From Tanypteryx hageni (taxonomy: Eukaryota > Arthropoda > Insecta > Odonata > Petaluridae), in the NCBI GenBank assembly GCA_028673005.1, contig CM054112.1, positions 188,932,564 to 188,996,563 of the forward strand: a stretch of DNA of 64,000 nt, read 5' to 3'. The position numbers and the translations under genes are program-made. Each line of letters begins with the position of its first letter. Position 1 is the stretch's first letter. Positions 31,073 to 42,849 of this stretch are shown piece after piece. The notes under the pieces are model-generated. The model had not been told where the DNA came from. It made no database searches and was given only the letters and a program-made list of their open reading frames with translations.

Positions 31073-31746
31073 CACCCATTACTTCTCTCTCTCTCTCTCT
31101 CTCTCTCATTACTCCTCTCTCTCTCTCACATTGCGACGTGACCCGAATCGAAAACATTGCTCACCCGTATCATCGCGATCTGATTGTGAGTTGTGTTCTC
31201 TCTCTCTCTCTCTCCATATCATTACTCTTTTCTTCCTCGACTTTTTTAACGCGCTCCAGAATGATAAAAGCTTCACGAAGGACAATTCGTGCGTTTTTTC
31301 TCGAGTCGTTTTTAGCACGCGAGACAATAATGCTTCTTTTTCGATTCTTCTCCTTTTTATACCGAGGCTCTGCTGCTGCTCTTCTTTGCAAGAGGCTAGT
31401 CCGTTTGCTATTCAATTGGTGTGGGTGCAACGGTGTGAAGGTAGCGTTTTGGCGTGAGATTTAAGTCGCGTGCGATGTTAAACGTACGGAGCCATCATCG
31501 TCCAGTTCATCGTTAGTGGCATTGTTTAGTAATCGTTTAATTTTCTGTGTGCGATTTCATCTTTCACCCCATGGGTGTTTACGAGTTAATTCAATGATTT
31601 TATTAAGTTATGTCGAAATATGCCACAAATTCAGTCAGCTTCTTTCTTCTCTTTCTTTGGTTTTTATTTGTATTTTGACGATATTCTTGTTTATGACTGC
31701 TTTAGTAAGAAAACTGCCCTATAGTTGGGAATAGAAGCGACAGATT
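30429..31746. other. pyrimidine-rich intergenic sequence
   Basis: A TC-rich domain spans about 30720-31230, with (TC)n runs at about 31036-31070, 31085-31107 and 31198-31214. Overlapping open frames here are Ser/Leu low-complexity. No gene supported. Confidence 0.5.
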
Positions 31747-32415
31747 TCATCATCATCATAGGTAGTCTGTCCGTAGACAGGTCCGTGATTATTCATGGTT
31801 AAACCTGGTTCTCCATATACTCCTATTTTCCGCTGTCCTCTTTATATCTTGATAACTCTCTTTCCCTTTCAAATCGTCTATCAGCTGAAACCTTTTCCTG
31901 CCTCTTTCCCTTTTCCCATCTAGTTTTCCTTCTAACACGTCTTTAATCATACTCTCTCTCCTCAGGTAATGTCCAACCCAGTTAGCCTTCCTCTTTCTGA
32001 TAGTCTGTATAATCATTCGCTTCTCTCCTATTCTTCGTAGCACTTCATCGTTTTTCATCCTATCTGTCCATTTTATCTTCAGCATTCTCCTCCAAGTCCA
32101 CATTTCAAAGCTTTCCAAGTATTTGATGTCATTTTTCCTTAGCGTCCATGTTTCTGCCCCATACAATGCTATACTCCATACGTAGCATTTTATCAACTTC
32201 TTGCGGATATCTTCCCTTATATTCCCTGTAAGTAGTTGTTTCTTTCTCCTGAAAGCCGCTTTTGCTTTTCCTATTCTAGTTTTGATCTCATCCGTACATT
32301 TTGCCTCTCGTGTTATGATACTTCCAAGGTATTTATATTCTGAAACTTGTTCTAATGGCTTTCCCCCAATAGTTATGTTCAGATTTATGTCATGAATATT
32401 TCTAAGGCCATAATA
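31747..32415 (-). pseudogene. non-LTR retrotransposon 3' end, reverse transcriptase C-terminus
   Basis: A minus-strand frame runs open from about 32415 to 31789. It contains EYKYLGSIITREAKC, then CYVWSIALYGAETWTLRK, FEMWTWRRMLKIKWTDR and ANWVGHYLRR, the C-terminal part of LINE reverse transcriptases common in arthropods. It is cut off at its 5' side, where a stop and frameshift appear at about 32417. Downstream of the stop is a short 3' UTR ending in a (TGA)n tail at 31747-31760, typical of a LINE end. So this is a 5'-truncated copy; the final 208 codons remain open. Confidence 0.85.
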
Positions 32416-32462
32416 GAATTAATTCTCTTATCTGACTCGTAATAATGTTGGTACACATTTAA

Positions 32463-33003
32463 CCCTTGTATTACCAAACTTTTTACATCCGTTTTCTACC
32501 AATAGGGGTACAAAATGTACCCCATGAAAATTAATATTCTTTTTTATTTGTTAGATGAAATTGAACCTCTAGTAGGCCTAAAATGAATTTTAAAGCATAA
32601 AAATAGTGTATTATGCATTTGTTATTTTTATTTTCATTAACAAATCAATTTTAGCAATACAGTTTGGTTGAAATTTAGCTGAAAATTCCAGCACAAATAT
32701 GTGGAAAAAATAAAAAATATTGAACATGTTAAATAGGAAAACTAATCTTCATTACATTCTTTGCATGTTATTTTTATCGATTTTGTGCAATATAATGTTG
32801 TGGTACATTTTGGAACCCAATCACTGTTTTATTTTTTCTACTAATCTGAAATGAAAATAAATAAATCTACGATCATTAGAACGCTTCTAAATAGGTTTTC
32901 GACAAATACCTAAATCAAGAGCCAAGTTGAAGGCAAATTAAGCAAATGATGAGCAAAATATATGTGTGGGGTCCAAAATGGACCCCCATTCGTAAAGGAA
33001 GGG
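32463..33003. mobile_element. piggyBac-like MITE with twin subterminal palindromes
   Basis: The left end follows TTAA and reads CCCTTGTATTACC; the right end, complemented, reads CCCTTCCTTTACG, with the right TTAA decayed to TAAA. Near each end is a 19-bp palindrome: GGGGTACAAAATGTACCCC at 32505-32523 and GGGGTCCAAAATGGACCCC at 32968-32986. TTAA targets and CCC-starting ends are piggyBac features. The 541-bp AT-rich interior has no coding capacity. Confidence 0.6.
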
Positions 33004-36000
33004 TAAAGGTACTGCAACATATTTGTTGTTACTTCATTAATAATAATATCATTAATCATTTTAGAGCGCCTGATGGCAATTATATGAGTATTTTTCTAGA
33101 CTTTGAAAATAATACATACAGTTTTCCCCATAAATTTTCAATGGGAGGTTTATGAATCCTTTTCCGAATGTCTTTACAGCAAACGTCCGCAATATTAATG
33201 CTTCAAAGATGATATATGGAGGATTGATGAATTTTTATTTCACTACTAACTCTTCGCAAAAAAAATAAATGTAACAATTCCAGAGAATCAACTCGCTAAA
33301 CGAATTCAAGGAATCATAGGCATTGCTTCCCATGCAAAACTTGATGAACGCTTTTAAATATCGAGTTTTGCCGCCGACTGCGGTGGAAGTCTGGAGCATT
33401 GCCGCGAGATGTCTCGCCGGTTCCAAATCGTGCCTTCCTCAACCAGCTTCTCACGTCTGAGTGTGACTCCCTCTTTCGAGCTTGTCCTGCACCATTACCT
33501 GGCTCAGCTGACATTTTAACCCTCGCCTGCCTCATCCCTCCGATGTACGGATGGACTGCAAAAGGAATAAGGGAGATTTGTGTGACCCCCAAGAGGGCGA
33601 TTTTTTCTGTCGCCAGACACACCCAAACGCTGGGAGGGAACGCCACGACAAGCTTCGGCGTTTTGAAAGACATTCTTCCGGACATGCAGGTGGTGGCTGT
33701 TCGTATTCATAAACAAGAGACCGAAACGCTACTTTTGGGAATTCAAATGACGGCGAAATTTATTTTACCGCGTGGGGTAGAACATTCCGGTTTAATTTAT
33801 ACCAGTAATAGCCGTATATCCAATCAGTCGACGCTAGGTTGATGGCAATCCAAATTTATGTGCGGTAAAATTCCCGCTAGATTTCCAAGAGACGATAGAA
33901 AATGAACTGCTCGAGCTGTCCAGTACGCGGCGCTTTTTTAATCAAATCAACTTGGTTACACGTTTCGCTATATAAATGCGGCGAAATTTATGCGAAAGGT
34001 TTGAAGAAGGAAGCTTAAGCGGAGCGTGTTCGTTTGAAACCCGTAGTGAGGACTTGCAAATTTGGAATGTTTCTCCCTTTCAGCGGATATGAAATATGGT
34101 TTGTAACGTTCAAGTAACATGTTATGAATCTTACCCGATAGTTCGCTGACCACAAGGGAAATGTGATGAATATCTGTTTTTCAGGGAAAATGCGGTCGTT
34201 ACTGTTGTAGCAGCGGCGATTCATTTTGAAATCTACGCGCTAAATGTCGGGAATTAAAAAATATTGCTTGGTTGCGTTTTGTCCCTTTGCGTGAATGCGT
34301 CTGTCTTTCGCTCGATTACGAATACTTGTATGTCTTCGCTCTTTTTTTGTTTCGAATATCCAATTATTATAAGGGGAGAAATTCGCCGGAATTGGTAATC
34401 GTTTCAAGTGTAACTTAGAAGCATGATTATCGTTAATAAAGGAAGACTCCCGCAACGTTGTCGAATATTTTATGAAAATTTAAACTTTCCAAATTTTAGA
34501 GTAAATGTTGCTATTTTAATATTTATCTTAATTAAAATCGCTTATTCCACACTCACACCAGTATCCCAAAAGCGAAGAAAGTTGCAGTCCCGTAAAGGGA
34601 ATCAGAGGCACCTCAAAATATCGTTTTATCAAATACGACGAATTAAGTGTAGAACCTCTCCAACTATGTCACAGGCGACATTTATGCAACTTCTCTTAAA
34701 GCTTTCCTCTGAAGAGTGTTATCTATGAGTCCTGAATCTTAAAAACGAATACGAAGGATTATATATAAATAAAATTTAACCATCAAATTATCCTTAAAAT
34801 GTCGTCTCGAACTGTTGACGAATACATTTGCCATGCAACTATTAGCGCGTGAGAATCACGCTGATAAAAACGGCAGAAATTTTCGGATGTTTGCTAATTA
34901 TAAAACGTCAGGTTTCCTCTCGTAATTGTCTGAATGCTCAATTTTAAAATATCATCGAGGAAGCAAACAAGATTTCGTCACAAGACTTTATGGGATCGTC
35001 TCGAATGCATTATTTTGGCTCACGTGAAATTATTATTCCGCGGGAGGTAAAAGGATTTATCGCGCGTCGCAGAGCGCGTTGCATTTGTCCTCGTCGTTCC
35101 TCTTTTGTATCTTCCGAAATTTATGCGTTTGATTCGCGTCGTAAATCCGGACGAAAAAAATCCGGAACAATGGAGACGGGCACGCTGGAATGATACGCCA
35201 CCGAGGCACCTTAATTACAAGAGCGGCGCAATTTCGCCGGCCTCGCGAAGAAATAATGGGAATCCACTGCCGTCCTTTGTGAGAGATCGGACGAGTTTTT
35301 AATTACCTTTAATCGCATTTCGGATGAATGTTTTCACTCGTAAAAAAATGTGAGGCGGGATGTCGCCGAGAAAATTAAGTCGTTAAATTTTTCGGCGTCC
35401 AGATAAAGATTCGCGTTTTAAAGCTTCGTTTTTCTCGCCTAACTTTCTTTATTTTTGGATGAAAGCCTACGGAGAGAAATGCACAGTAGATATAAGCGTG
35501 CATTCAAAAAGCACACATTTTTATCTTCTAAGCATAAACAGAGCATAGCTTTATATTCACTCACGAGAGCAGAACTTGGAGATAAGCGATATCAAGTTCC
35601 CTGGACACGGCGGGGATCCATCGTGACGAAAATGTGGTGGCATAAAGAAGGCTGTGTCCCAATAGTAAATTAACAACGCACTATCAAGTTGTTGGAATAG
35701 ATAAAAGACATGTATATTGTGGCGCAACCTGTGTGCTAAACGTGACTTATTTCTACATTTAGTCAAGTTCATTGGTTACGTTGATTGATATGGAAAAATT
35801 ATATCGGCGTTTTTGACTCCTTGCGGCTAATTATTTTTGAGCAAAACTCCCCATGCTTAAAAAATAATACGATTATTACTGCACATTAGCGCCAATAAAA
35901 AACGCTTGGAGACTTGGTGTGGATAGTTTTTAGTATGTTTTCGTTGCAATTTAATGGTGGTTCTTATGGTAATTTCATTCAAAATTTACATCGAATTGTG

Positions 36001-36717
36001 GCCAATTTTGAAATCAACCACCTCTGGACATTAGGCTGCGAAATCAACTGCAAGCACTAAGATTTATCGAATTTTTTAAAACATTTGGGAGTGTGCCACG
36101 AGAAGCAATTAAACGCTGACACATACCCATAGCAAAATTAATTGGGTTATGTTGATTAGTCCTGGATTTAATGATGAGTCGTGCGTATATCCCCAGAAGA
36201 ATAGCGACGAATATCGTGTACGCGCCGTCGGGACGAAAAAAAGCCCGAGGTTAACTACCGTCGCTCCGTTTTAATTTCGGTAACTACGTTTCTCCGACTA
36301 CAGGAAAAAATTATAAAAGTAACGATTACGAAAAGCAGCGAACGGAATTTCGTGCAAAAAACAACCCCTCCGTCCCGAAGGGCCTTCTTCCAACCGGCAG
36401 CGCCAATCCATTGTCTTTTAGTCGGCTAAATAGACATAATTGCCATCCGTTTTTGGTCGCAATTACGTGCGAGGAGAAAACTCGCGCACTCGTGATGATC
36501 TCGCGAGATTACCTTAGCGGCGACCCACTTTCCCACTTAAAGGAAGAGCAAGGGAGTTGCTATGAGATCCGAATAACGCTTCTTCTCGCACTTGACGTGC
36601 AAGCGTAATCCGTTTTTTAAAAACGGATTTGATGTTCTTTTTTTAATAATCTCTCCTAGCGTTTTGGACTTTCTTTTTTCGAAACGGTCTTCTCCTCCTC
36701 TTTGCCGAGTTCTTCTC

Positions 36718-36748
<31 letters not shown>

Positions 36749-38448
36749 TTCTCTCTCTCTCGATAACAACAATATGCTCGCATTAAAAATTATCAGGTAA
36801 ATCCGGGAAAGTCCTTCCGAAGCAATTAGGGATGTGGAAAAAACGAGGGAAACGTTCTGAGTGCGAGAAACTCACATCCATAACAGATGTTGCCACTTTT
36901 TTATCACAATCGGTCGGCGCGATTGCGCGGATGAGTTTCGAAAGCTAAGGGTGTCTCTTCGTTAAATTTTATAGCTGCCGCAATCTCGAGGTCGATTTTC
37001 TCAGGATGAAAGTTCCCCTGATGAGAGAAAAGCACCCGAGGTTGTAATAATAAAACCAAAATTTTAGTCTTCGCCCACTTACCAAGATGAGTTTTTAGAC
37101 TACACAGTACATCTCATAGCGTAGTTAAAAATAATAAAAATCGCTCTCCTGGAATAAAATGAGGTTGACACAGGAGGATGGAATCGCAATTTCGCGATAA
37201 AATGTACTTTGAGAGCTCTTTCATCACATGGCTTGGATTTGAAATTTGAATTTAGACGTTTACATTTCTTACCGATTGTGATAATTAATAATGTATTGCA
37301 ATGTGTAAAAATAAATATTTAATTAAAAAACGATGAATGATCAAGAAATCTAGCAATTTTCTTTTCAAAATTAAATTAATATGGTACTCTTACGATTATT
37401 CCAAACCGCAGAATTTATTTCTTCATTATTCTCAGCAATATCAGCATATACTTCAGCTTTATCTTAGAATTGTTTTGCTCTTCATACAATCTAACCGCAT
37501 TCGTTTACGTAGGTAAAAATTATTCCTGCTAAATGCACAATGCTTAAGCTAGAGCGGACGGATGCAAATTTTCAGAACGCCACGGTTTATTAAGGCGTTG
37601 TGTAGCCTTCGTACATGCAAAGAGGTAGATGCAGAGAAGCACCCAACCTATTTTTCACAAAGTCGTGTCGCTTGTTCCCCTGTTATGAGCTCCGAGTGCC
37701 AGATGTTGACGTAAAAAACTAAAGTAAATTTAACGGAGCGACCAATCCCGTTCTATCTTATCATCTCGTCCTTTTTGCATCAACTCGGTGGCTCGCGCTC
37801 GTCATAACTGTCCCGTCATGCAAAGCGCAATTTCCATATCCGTCAACGCCCACCCATCTCGGAAGCCGTAAAAACCGCCTCTGGTACATTTTACAGCTCT
37901 CGAAATTTTTGCAACTCGTTTGGCATCAATGCCTCCTAAAAGTTATCGATTTTTTCTATCCAAAGGTATTTTTTTCCGTTTCATACAGGATTTATTAGCC
38001 CTGCATCCCTTTTTCGGTTCCACGGATTAAAATGCGCATTATTTATTATTGTTTTCTTATGAAATCTTATATGAAAACACGCTTATTCCTTTTTTATAAC
38101 TACTTGATAAATAATCGATCAAACCTGTTCAAATCAGATGGTCGCTTGCCAGTATCAATCAGGTTTTGGATATAAATAACCTAATTAAGTCTCCGAGAGT
38201 ATTCTTGCTGCAGTAATAGACTGAAGTTTTCAAAGCAATTTTTGCTACAGAAAATTTTAATTGCGGGTATTTTCGTTTTCCATGTTAGCGTTTGAGTTAG
38301 TTTGATTGGCAGATTAACATGAAACTATTCTCTCAGTTTTCTCGGTCATAAGACTAGCTATTTTTTCAGTGGGCACAAAAATACGTTGTATCTCCACAGA
38401 AGACGACTGGTTTGTAGCTGAAGCGTGCATATGATTTTTCTAGGGTAT
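33004..38448. other. host intergenic, no gene recognised
   Basis: Mostly AT-rich. Two opposed open frames at 33314-33842 overlap on both strands and show no known domain. A (TC)n-like tract is at about 36715-36760. I see no transposase or RNA signal. Confidence 0.4.
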
Positions 38449-39213
38449 AGGACAGTTCGGCGCGACCGATTTGGCGACGGACAATTCGGCGCGACCTATT
38501 CGGCGACGGGACAACTCGGCGACGGGACAATTCGGCGCCGGGACAATTCGGCGCCAGCAAGACGAATCCAACCACCAACCTCTCAATACAATCCGGAGGG
38601 AGTAAATTGTTAGAATCCAACCCTCAACCACTCAACTCCAACCGGCGGGAGGAAATAGAAATAATCCAACCCCCAACCTCTCAACCAAACCCGGGGGAGG
38701 AAACAACAGATCCAACCTCTCAACCCAACCCTTCGGGAGGAAATATAACGAATCGAACCCCTAAACACTCAAACCAACCCGGGGAGAGTAAAAAGAAAGA
38801 ATCCAACCTTTCAACCCAACCCTTCGGGAGTAAATATAACGTATCCAACCCCTAAACACTCAAACCAACCCAGGGAGAGTAAAAAGAAAGAATCCAACCC
38901 CCAACCTCTCAACCCAACCCGGGGGGAAAGAATAGAACGATTCCAACCTCCAAACACTCAATCCAACCCGGGGGAAGAAGTAGAAGAAACCCAACCACCA
39001 CCTATTCAACCCAACCCGGGAGCTGGAAATAGAACGAATCCAACCCCCAACCACTCAACCCAACTAAAAGTGTTGCTTTTCCCTCCAGGCGCCGAATCGT
39101 CTCGGCGCCGAATTGTTCAGGCGACGAATTGCTCCGGCGCCGAATCGTCCAAGCGCCGAATTGTGCCGTCGCCAAATTGTCCGTCGCCGAATCGGTCGCG
39201 CCGAATTGTCCCA
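38449..39213. mobile_element. foldback element with long inverted ends
   Basis: The left end, from 38449, carries GGACAGTTCGGCGCGACCGA and several GGCGACGGACAATTCGGCG phrases. The right end, to 39213, is the inverse: CGTCGCCGAATCGGTCGCGC then CGAATTGTCC. Each arm is made of short GGACAATTCGGCGCC modules, and a tandem array fills the middle. This is the layout of foldback or foldback-like MITEs. No coding sequence. Confidence 0.75.
38562..39066. repeat. about 49-bp tandem array, roughly 11 units
   Basis: Units begin GAATCCAACC and run through CTCAACCCAACCCGGGAGG and AAATAGAAC; they vary between about 39 and 50 bases. Two alternating subtypes can be seen, one with CCCTTCGGGAG and one with ACACTCAAACCAACCC. 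The array lies wholly between the inverted ends of the foldback element. Confidence 0.85.
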
Positions 39214-42200
39214 TTCCGATTTTCCTAACCTTTTTATGTTTTTTAGAGAAACGTTTGCAATTTTATTTCAGCCATAAGGTGAGATCAGTAATTCATTCTC
39301 TCAATGCTTATATTGTAGCGAAATAACGGTTTGTAGACGTGGATTAACAGCTGCGTACCCAAATTCACATTTCCATTCTACATCCAACCGTAAATAGCAT
39401 AATTTGTTGAGTTTGAGACCGAGGTCTAAATTAGGCTTGTTTGGTGTTTTTCCCACCTTTATTGTTTGAATTTCTAAACTGTTACGGGAAGGGTTTTAAG
39501 TAATCTCTTTCACCTCCACATTTGTTACAAAACAACGAATCTGAATGCCTTGACGGTCTAGAAAGAACGTGCCAAGCAGTGGAATACATAGTTCATGGCG
39601 GAAATTATTTAAAAAACAAGCTGGCTAAGTAAGGGCACGAGTCTCGTCTGAATAAAATATCCGCGGGAAGGATAATTCCTTACGAGGTAATCGCTGTTGC
39701 ATTTATGCATGTGTGCATGACTTTCGTAAAGTGATTTTCTCCTCTTGCAGTAAAAGCTTTTCCGCATTAAAATTGAGAGAGTTCGATGAAGCGATAAAGT
39801 GTGGTAGAAATGTGGGCATCAGCCTTGGTACAGACAGCTGGCGTCGCTCCCTAGTAATAGTACTACTAGCAATTGCTCTTGAACCTTTTACATCTAAAGG
39901 GCAGGTTCCTCCGCATTGTATTTTGTTTCTCTTAACAAATGTTCGTATTATTTCTGATCGCATCAACGATGATTCATCGTAATTAATGATAACCCTATCC
40001 GTTTGCCTCGAGGCGTCTTTCATGCCCTAGGTAAAATTCCGTTTATGAAGATATTACGAAAAATCTGCGTGTCTTAATGCGTGTTATATTAAATTTCATA
40101 GCGTTGAATTTTGTGTCTGACGGGCAAAGTGTGGTTATATCCGATGTAAAATTCAAAGGATGACGGGTCGTTATTATTTATTATTCTTTAAATTGTCACC
40201 GCTCCGTGAGGCCATTTCTTATTCGCCATTACGCAAGCAATCCTTTTTTAAAAAGTCCCATTGTGAATAAAACGCGCTCGTTCGACTCCTCCTATTCGGA
40301 GAGAGAGAGAGGGCCGTCTTTTTCTTTAATTCCGTATGCACGCTCCGTCGATGAGATTCATTGTCTACATCTTGGACGTGTGGTTCGAATTCCGCGGAGG
40401 TGTATGGCGTAGGCGTCGCATGAAAAGCAATTTCCGAGTCGCGTCATAACCAGGCGGTCGCCCGGACATAAGTACTGTCGAAAATGGACGGATTTTTAAT
40501 ATTGGGGGAAATTTTGAAATTTTTTAAAATTAAATTTTCTATTTTTTTCAAAGAAAACTATTAAAATTCTACTTTTTTTAGATGGAAATTGGATGCCGTG
40601 CCCTTGATTCCATTTCGAATAGTCTAAAAAAATAAGTAAAGTGATATTTGGGAAATGGCATTTATTTATCTTCGGCATTGACCACGCGCCAGTTATCTTC
40701 AATGAGTGGTGCAGGTTTGTGATTGTCATTCAATCATAAAACTGCTAAATAAATAGATAATTTCTGCTTCAAAGTAGCCTTCCTCGGTTCCAATACTCCG
40801 TTCGTCGGATTTAGGTGGTCTTTTGTGGAAAAAGGAACGGTAAATTGTACATAAGGCCGACGTCTTCGTTATTGAAATGAGCACACGGTTTACTGCTGTA
40901 ATGACTTAAGGTGTTAGGCACCTGTGTAATTTATGATAAATACCTCATTCTAGTTAGATTTTGAATTCATCAATCCTGTTGGCCACATTTTCTCCATGCT
41001 AAAACTCTCTGCCGAATCTCAGCCTCTATTTTAAGACCTATCCAAAGAGAACACAGACGAGATTTTAAAAAGCTTTAGAAAGAAAGTCATTCAATAAATT
41101 CGACAAAGGCGCTTGCTTCGAGAATATATTTCACGACGTGTCTTTTTTCAGCTCGTTCGTCATAGTCTATGATGGATGGAGTCTATCATTTCTTTTTCTT
41201 TAAAGAGCCGGGGTCGACTTTCAATTTGGATCTGAATTGAATCGTTCATTAAGTCATGCGGGCGAGGGTCCTCCTCCGTTGCCTTCGGCCTCTCGTTTCC
41301 AGGGAGATCCGAGGGTTTCTGCACTCTCGAAACTTGACGTAGACCAACAATGGCCTGCATCAAAATTCAATTGGAGACAGACCTCAACAGTGATGGCGGT
41401 CGTGCATTCATACGTCCTCCTTCCGTCGGCGCCTCTTACAAATTTATCGCGGCGTCGTCCTCCTCTCCCCCATCTTTCGCCCTTTCTCTCTCTCTCCCCG
41501 CATAATCGTTACGTAATGCTTTCGTCGTCGAATTTTTCGTAAGGAAGTCGGTGGTGCCGAATTTTTTTGCTAAAGTTTTATCGATTGGTTTCCCGAACGA
41601 CTTCTCCTTTTCGATCCCTACGGATTTTCTTCTTCATGGTTTTGCTTTTCTTGATGACCCTAGGATGGCTGTCTCTAATGAAATACTGCCGGGGGCTTAC
41701 GACAGCTCCGTTGATTACTATTACGCTGAATTTTAGGCGAATGGAAATTTTTACTGCCTCTAGGAATTAGTGTAGATGTCCAAGGTAGTCCGCATAGTAA
41801 AAAATTGGATTTAAAAAATTTTAATGGTAAAGTTGCGAGAGAAATGAAAACCGTCTCATTGCTTAAGCGTTACTTGAGTTGGTGAATGTACCGTTTTATT
41901 AAATTATTCCTCGAAAAATATATACGGTGCGAAACTTCGGCTTAATTCGAAACACTGTCCCTATCCGCCAACAAAAGGCAGGGAACGAGCGCTTCGGTTG
42001 TCCAATTCGTTCGATCGCGCCGAAGTTTATTCGCCGTAAACAACGTGCCGGAAAAAAATTTCTCCAGGTCGAACAACGTGCGAAGAAAGAAAAGAGATCA
42101 TCCAATCCAATTCGTCCTCCACAATGAAAACGCCGAAATTGTTCTCTCTCTCTCACTCGTCCGTTGAGTAAACAGTCGTATATTCCACTGCCACACGCAC

Positions 42201-42744
42201 GGAGACCAACGCTGGGAGTTGGTGGGATGGATGCGGCCCCAAATCAAAACCATATGGATTAATTTACATTTTTCGAACACTAATAATTTATGTCAGACGC
42301 ATGCTTTTCGCTAGTGAGTCAGGCACGGGCGGAACCCTATTTAAGGGCAGGTCACAACAGATAAAGGTTTGGCCCTCCGTCTCACCATATCCCTTCTTCG
42401 CCCGCAACTTTCGAGTAAACACTAACGGACAGAAAAGCGAAGTTTTAATTATTCATGAGAGGGATTGACTCCGTGGGAACCATTCACCCCCGTACTCTTT
42501 CTGGCAGGATATATGGAAAAAGGTTTGGGGTAGGATAGATACAGGATCCTCCACCACTTTTCGTGCAGAGCTTGGGTGAGAATCAAGAAAGGACTCGGAA
42601 AAAAAGAACAGGTAACGTGTCGAACGGTTGATGGATACCTTTCGCCCGTTTCAGCACGCGATGAGAGCACGTGTCCTTTCAGAGTTTCTCTGTCCATTGA
42701 ACTCGTGTCCGATCGGAGAGCATCAGTCTCCTCCTTTCCTCCAT
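39214..42744. other. host intergenic, no gene recognised
   Basis: AT-rich with a short GA run near 40300. Some CpG-rich parts at 41230-41540 and 41900-42130 yield open frames on both strands, but none shows a domain. Confidence 0.4.
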
Positions 42745-42846
42745 CTCCCCCCCCACCCCATATCCCCCACCCCATATCCCCCATCCCATATCCTCCCACC
42801 CCATATCCCCCACCCCATATCTCCCCATCCCATATCCCCCCACACC
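42745..42846. repeat. CCCCATATCCCCCA minisatellite
   Basis: About eight degenerate copies of CCCCATATCCCCCAC, 11-14 bases each. On the minus strand it codes Gly/Met/Trp/Asp repeats in several frames, which makes spurious proteins. C-runs spaced by ATAT could form i-motif or G4-type structures; untested. Confidence 0.85.
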
Positions 42847-42849
42847 CCG

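Noticed and set aside
30556..31464. Several overlapping open frames of 70-170 codons
   Set aside because: All fall in TC-rich repeats and give Ser/Leu-rich products in more than one frame.
33314..33842. Opposed open frames of 123 and 147 codons
   Set aside because: They overlap on opposite strands and neither shows a known domain or splice support; probably chance in CpG-richer DNA.
38562..39066. CRISPR-like array of repeats and spacers
   Set aside because: Units are contiguous and vary throughout, with no constant repeat and unique spacers, and the context is a eukaryotic foldback element.
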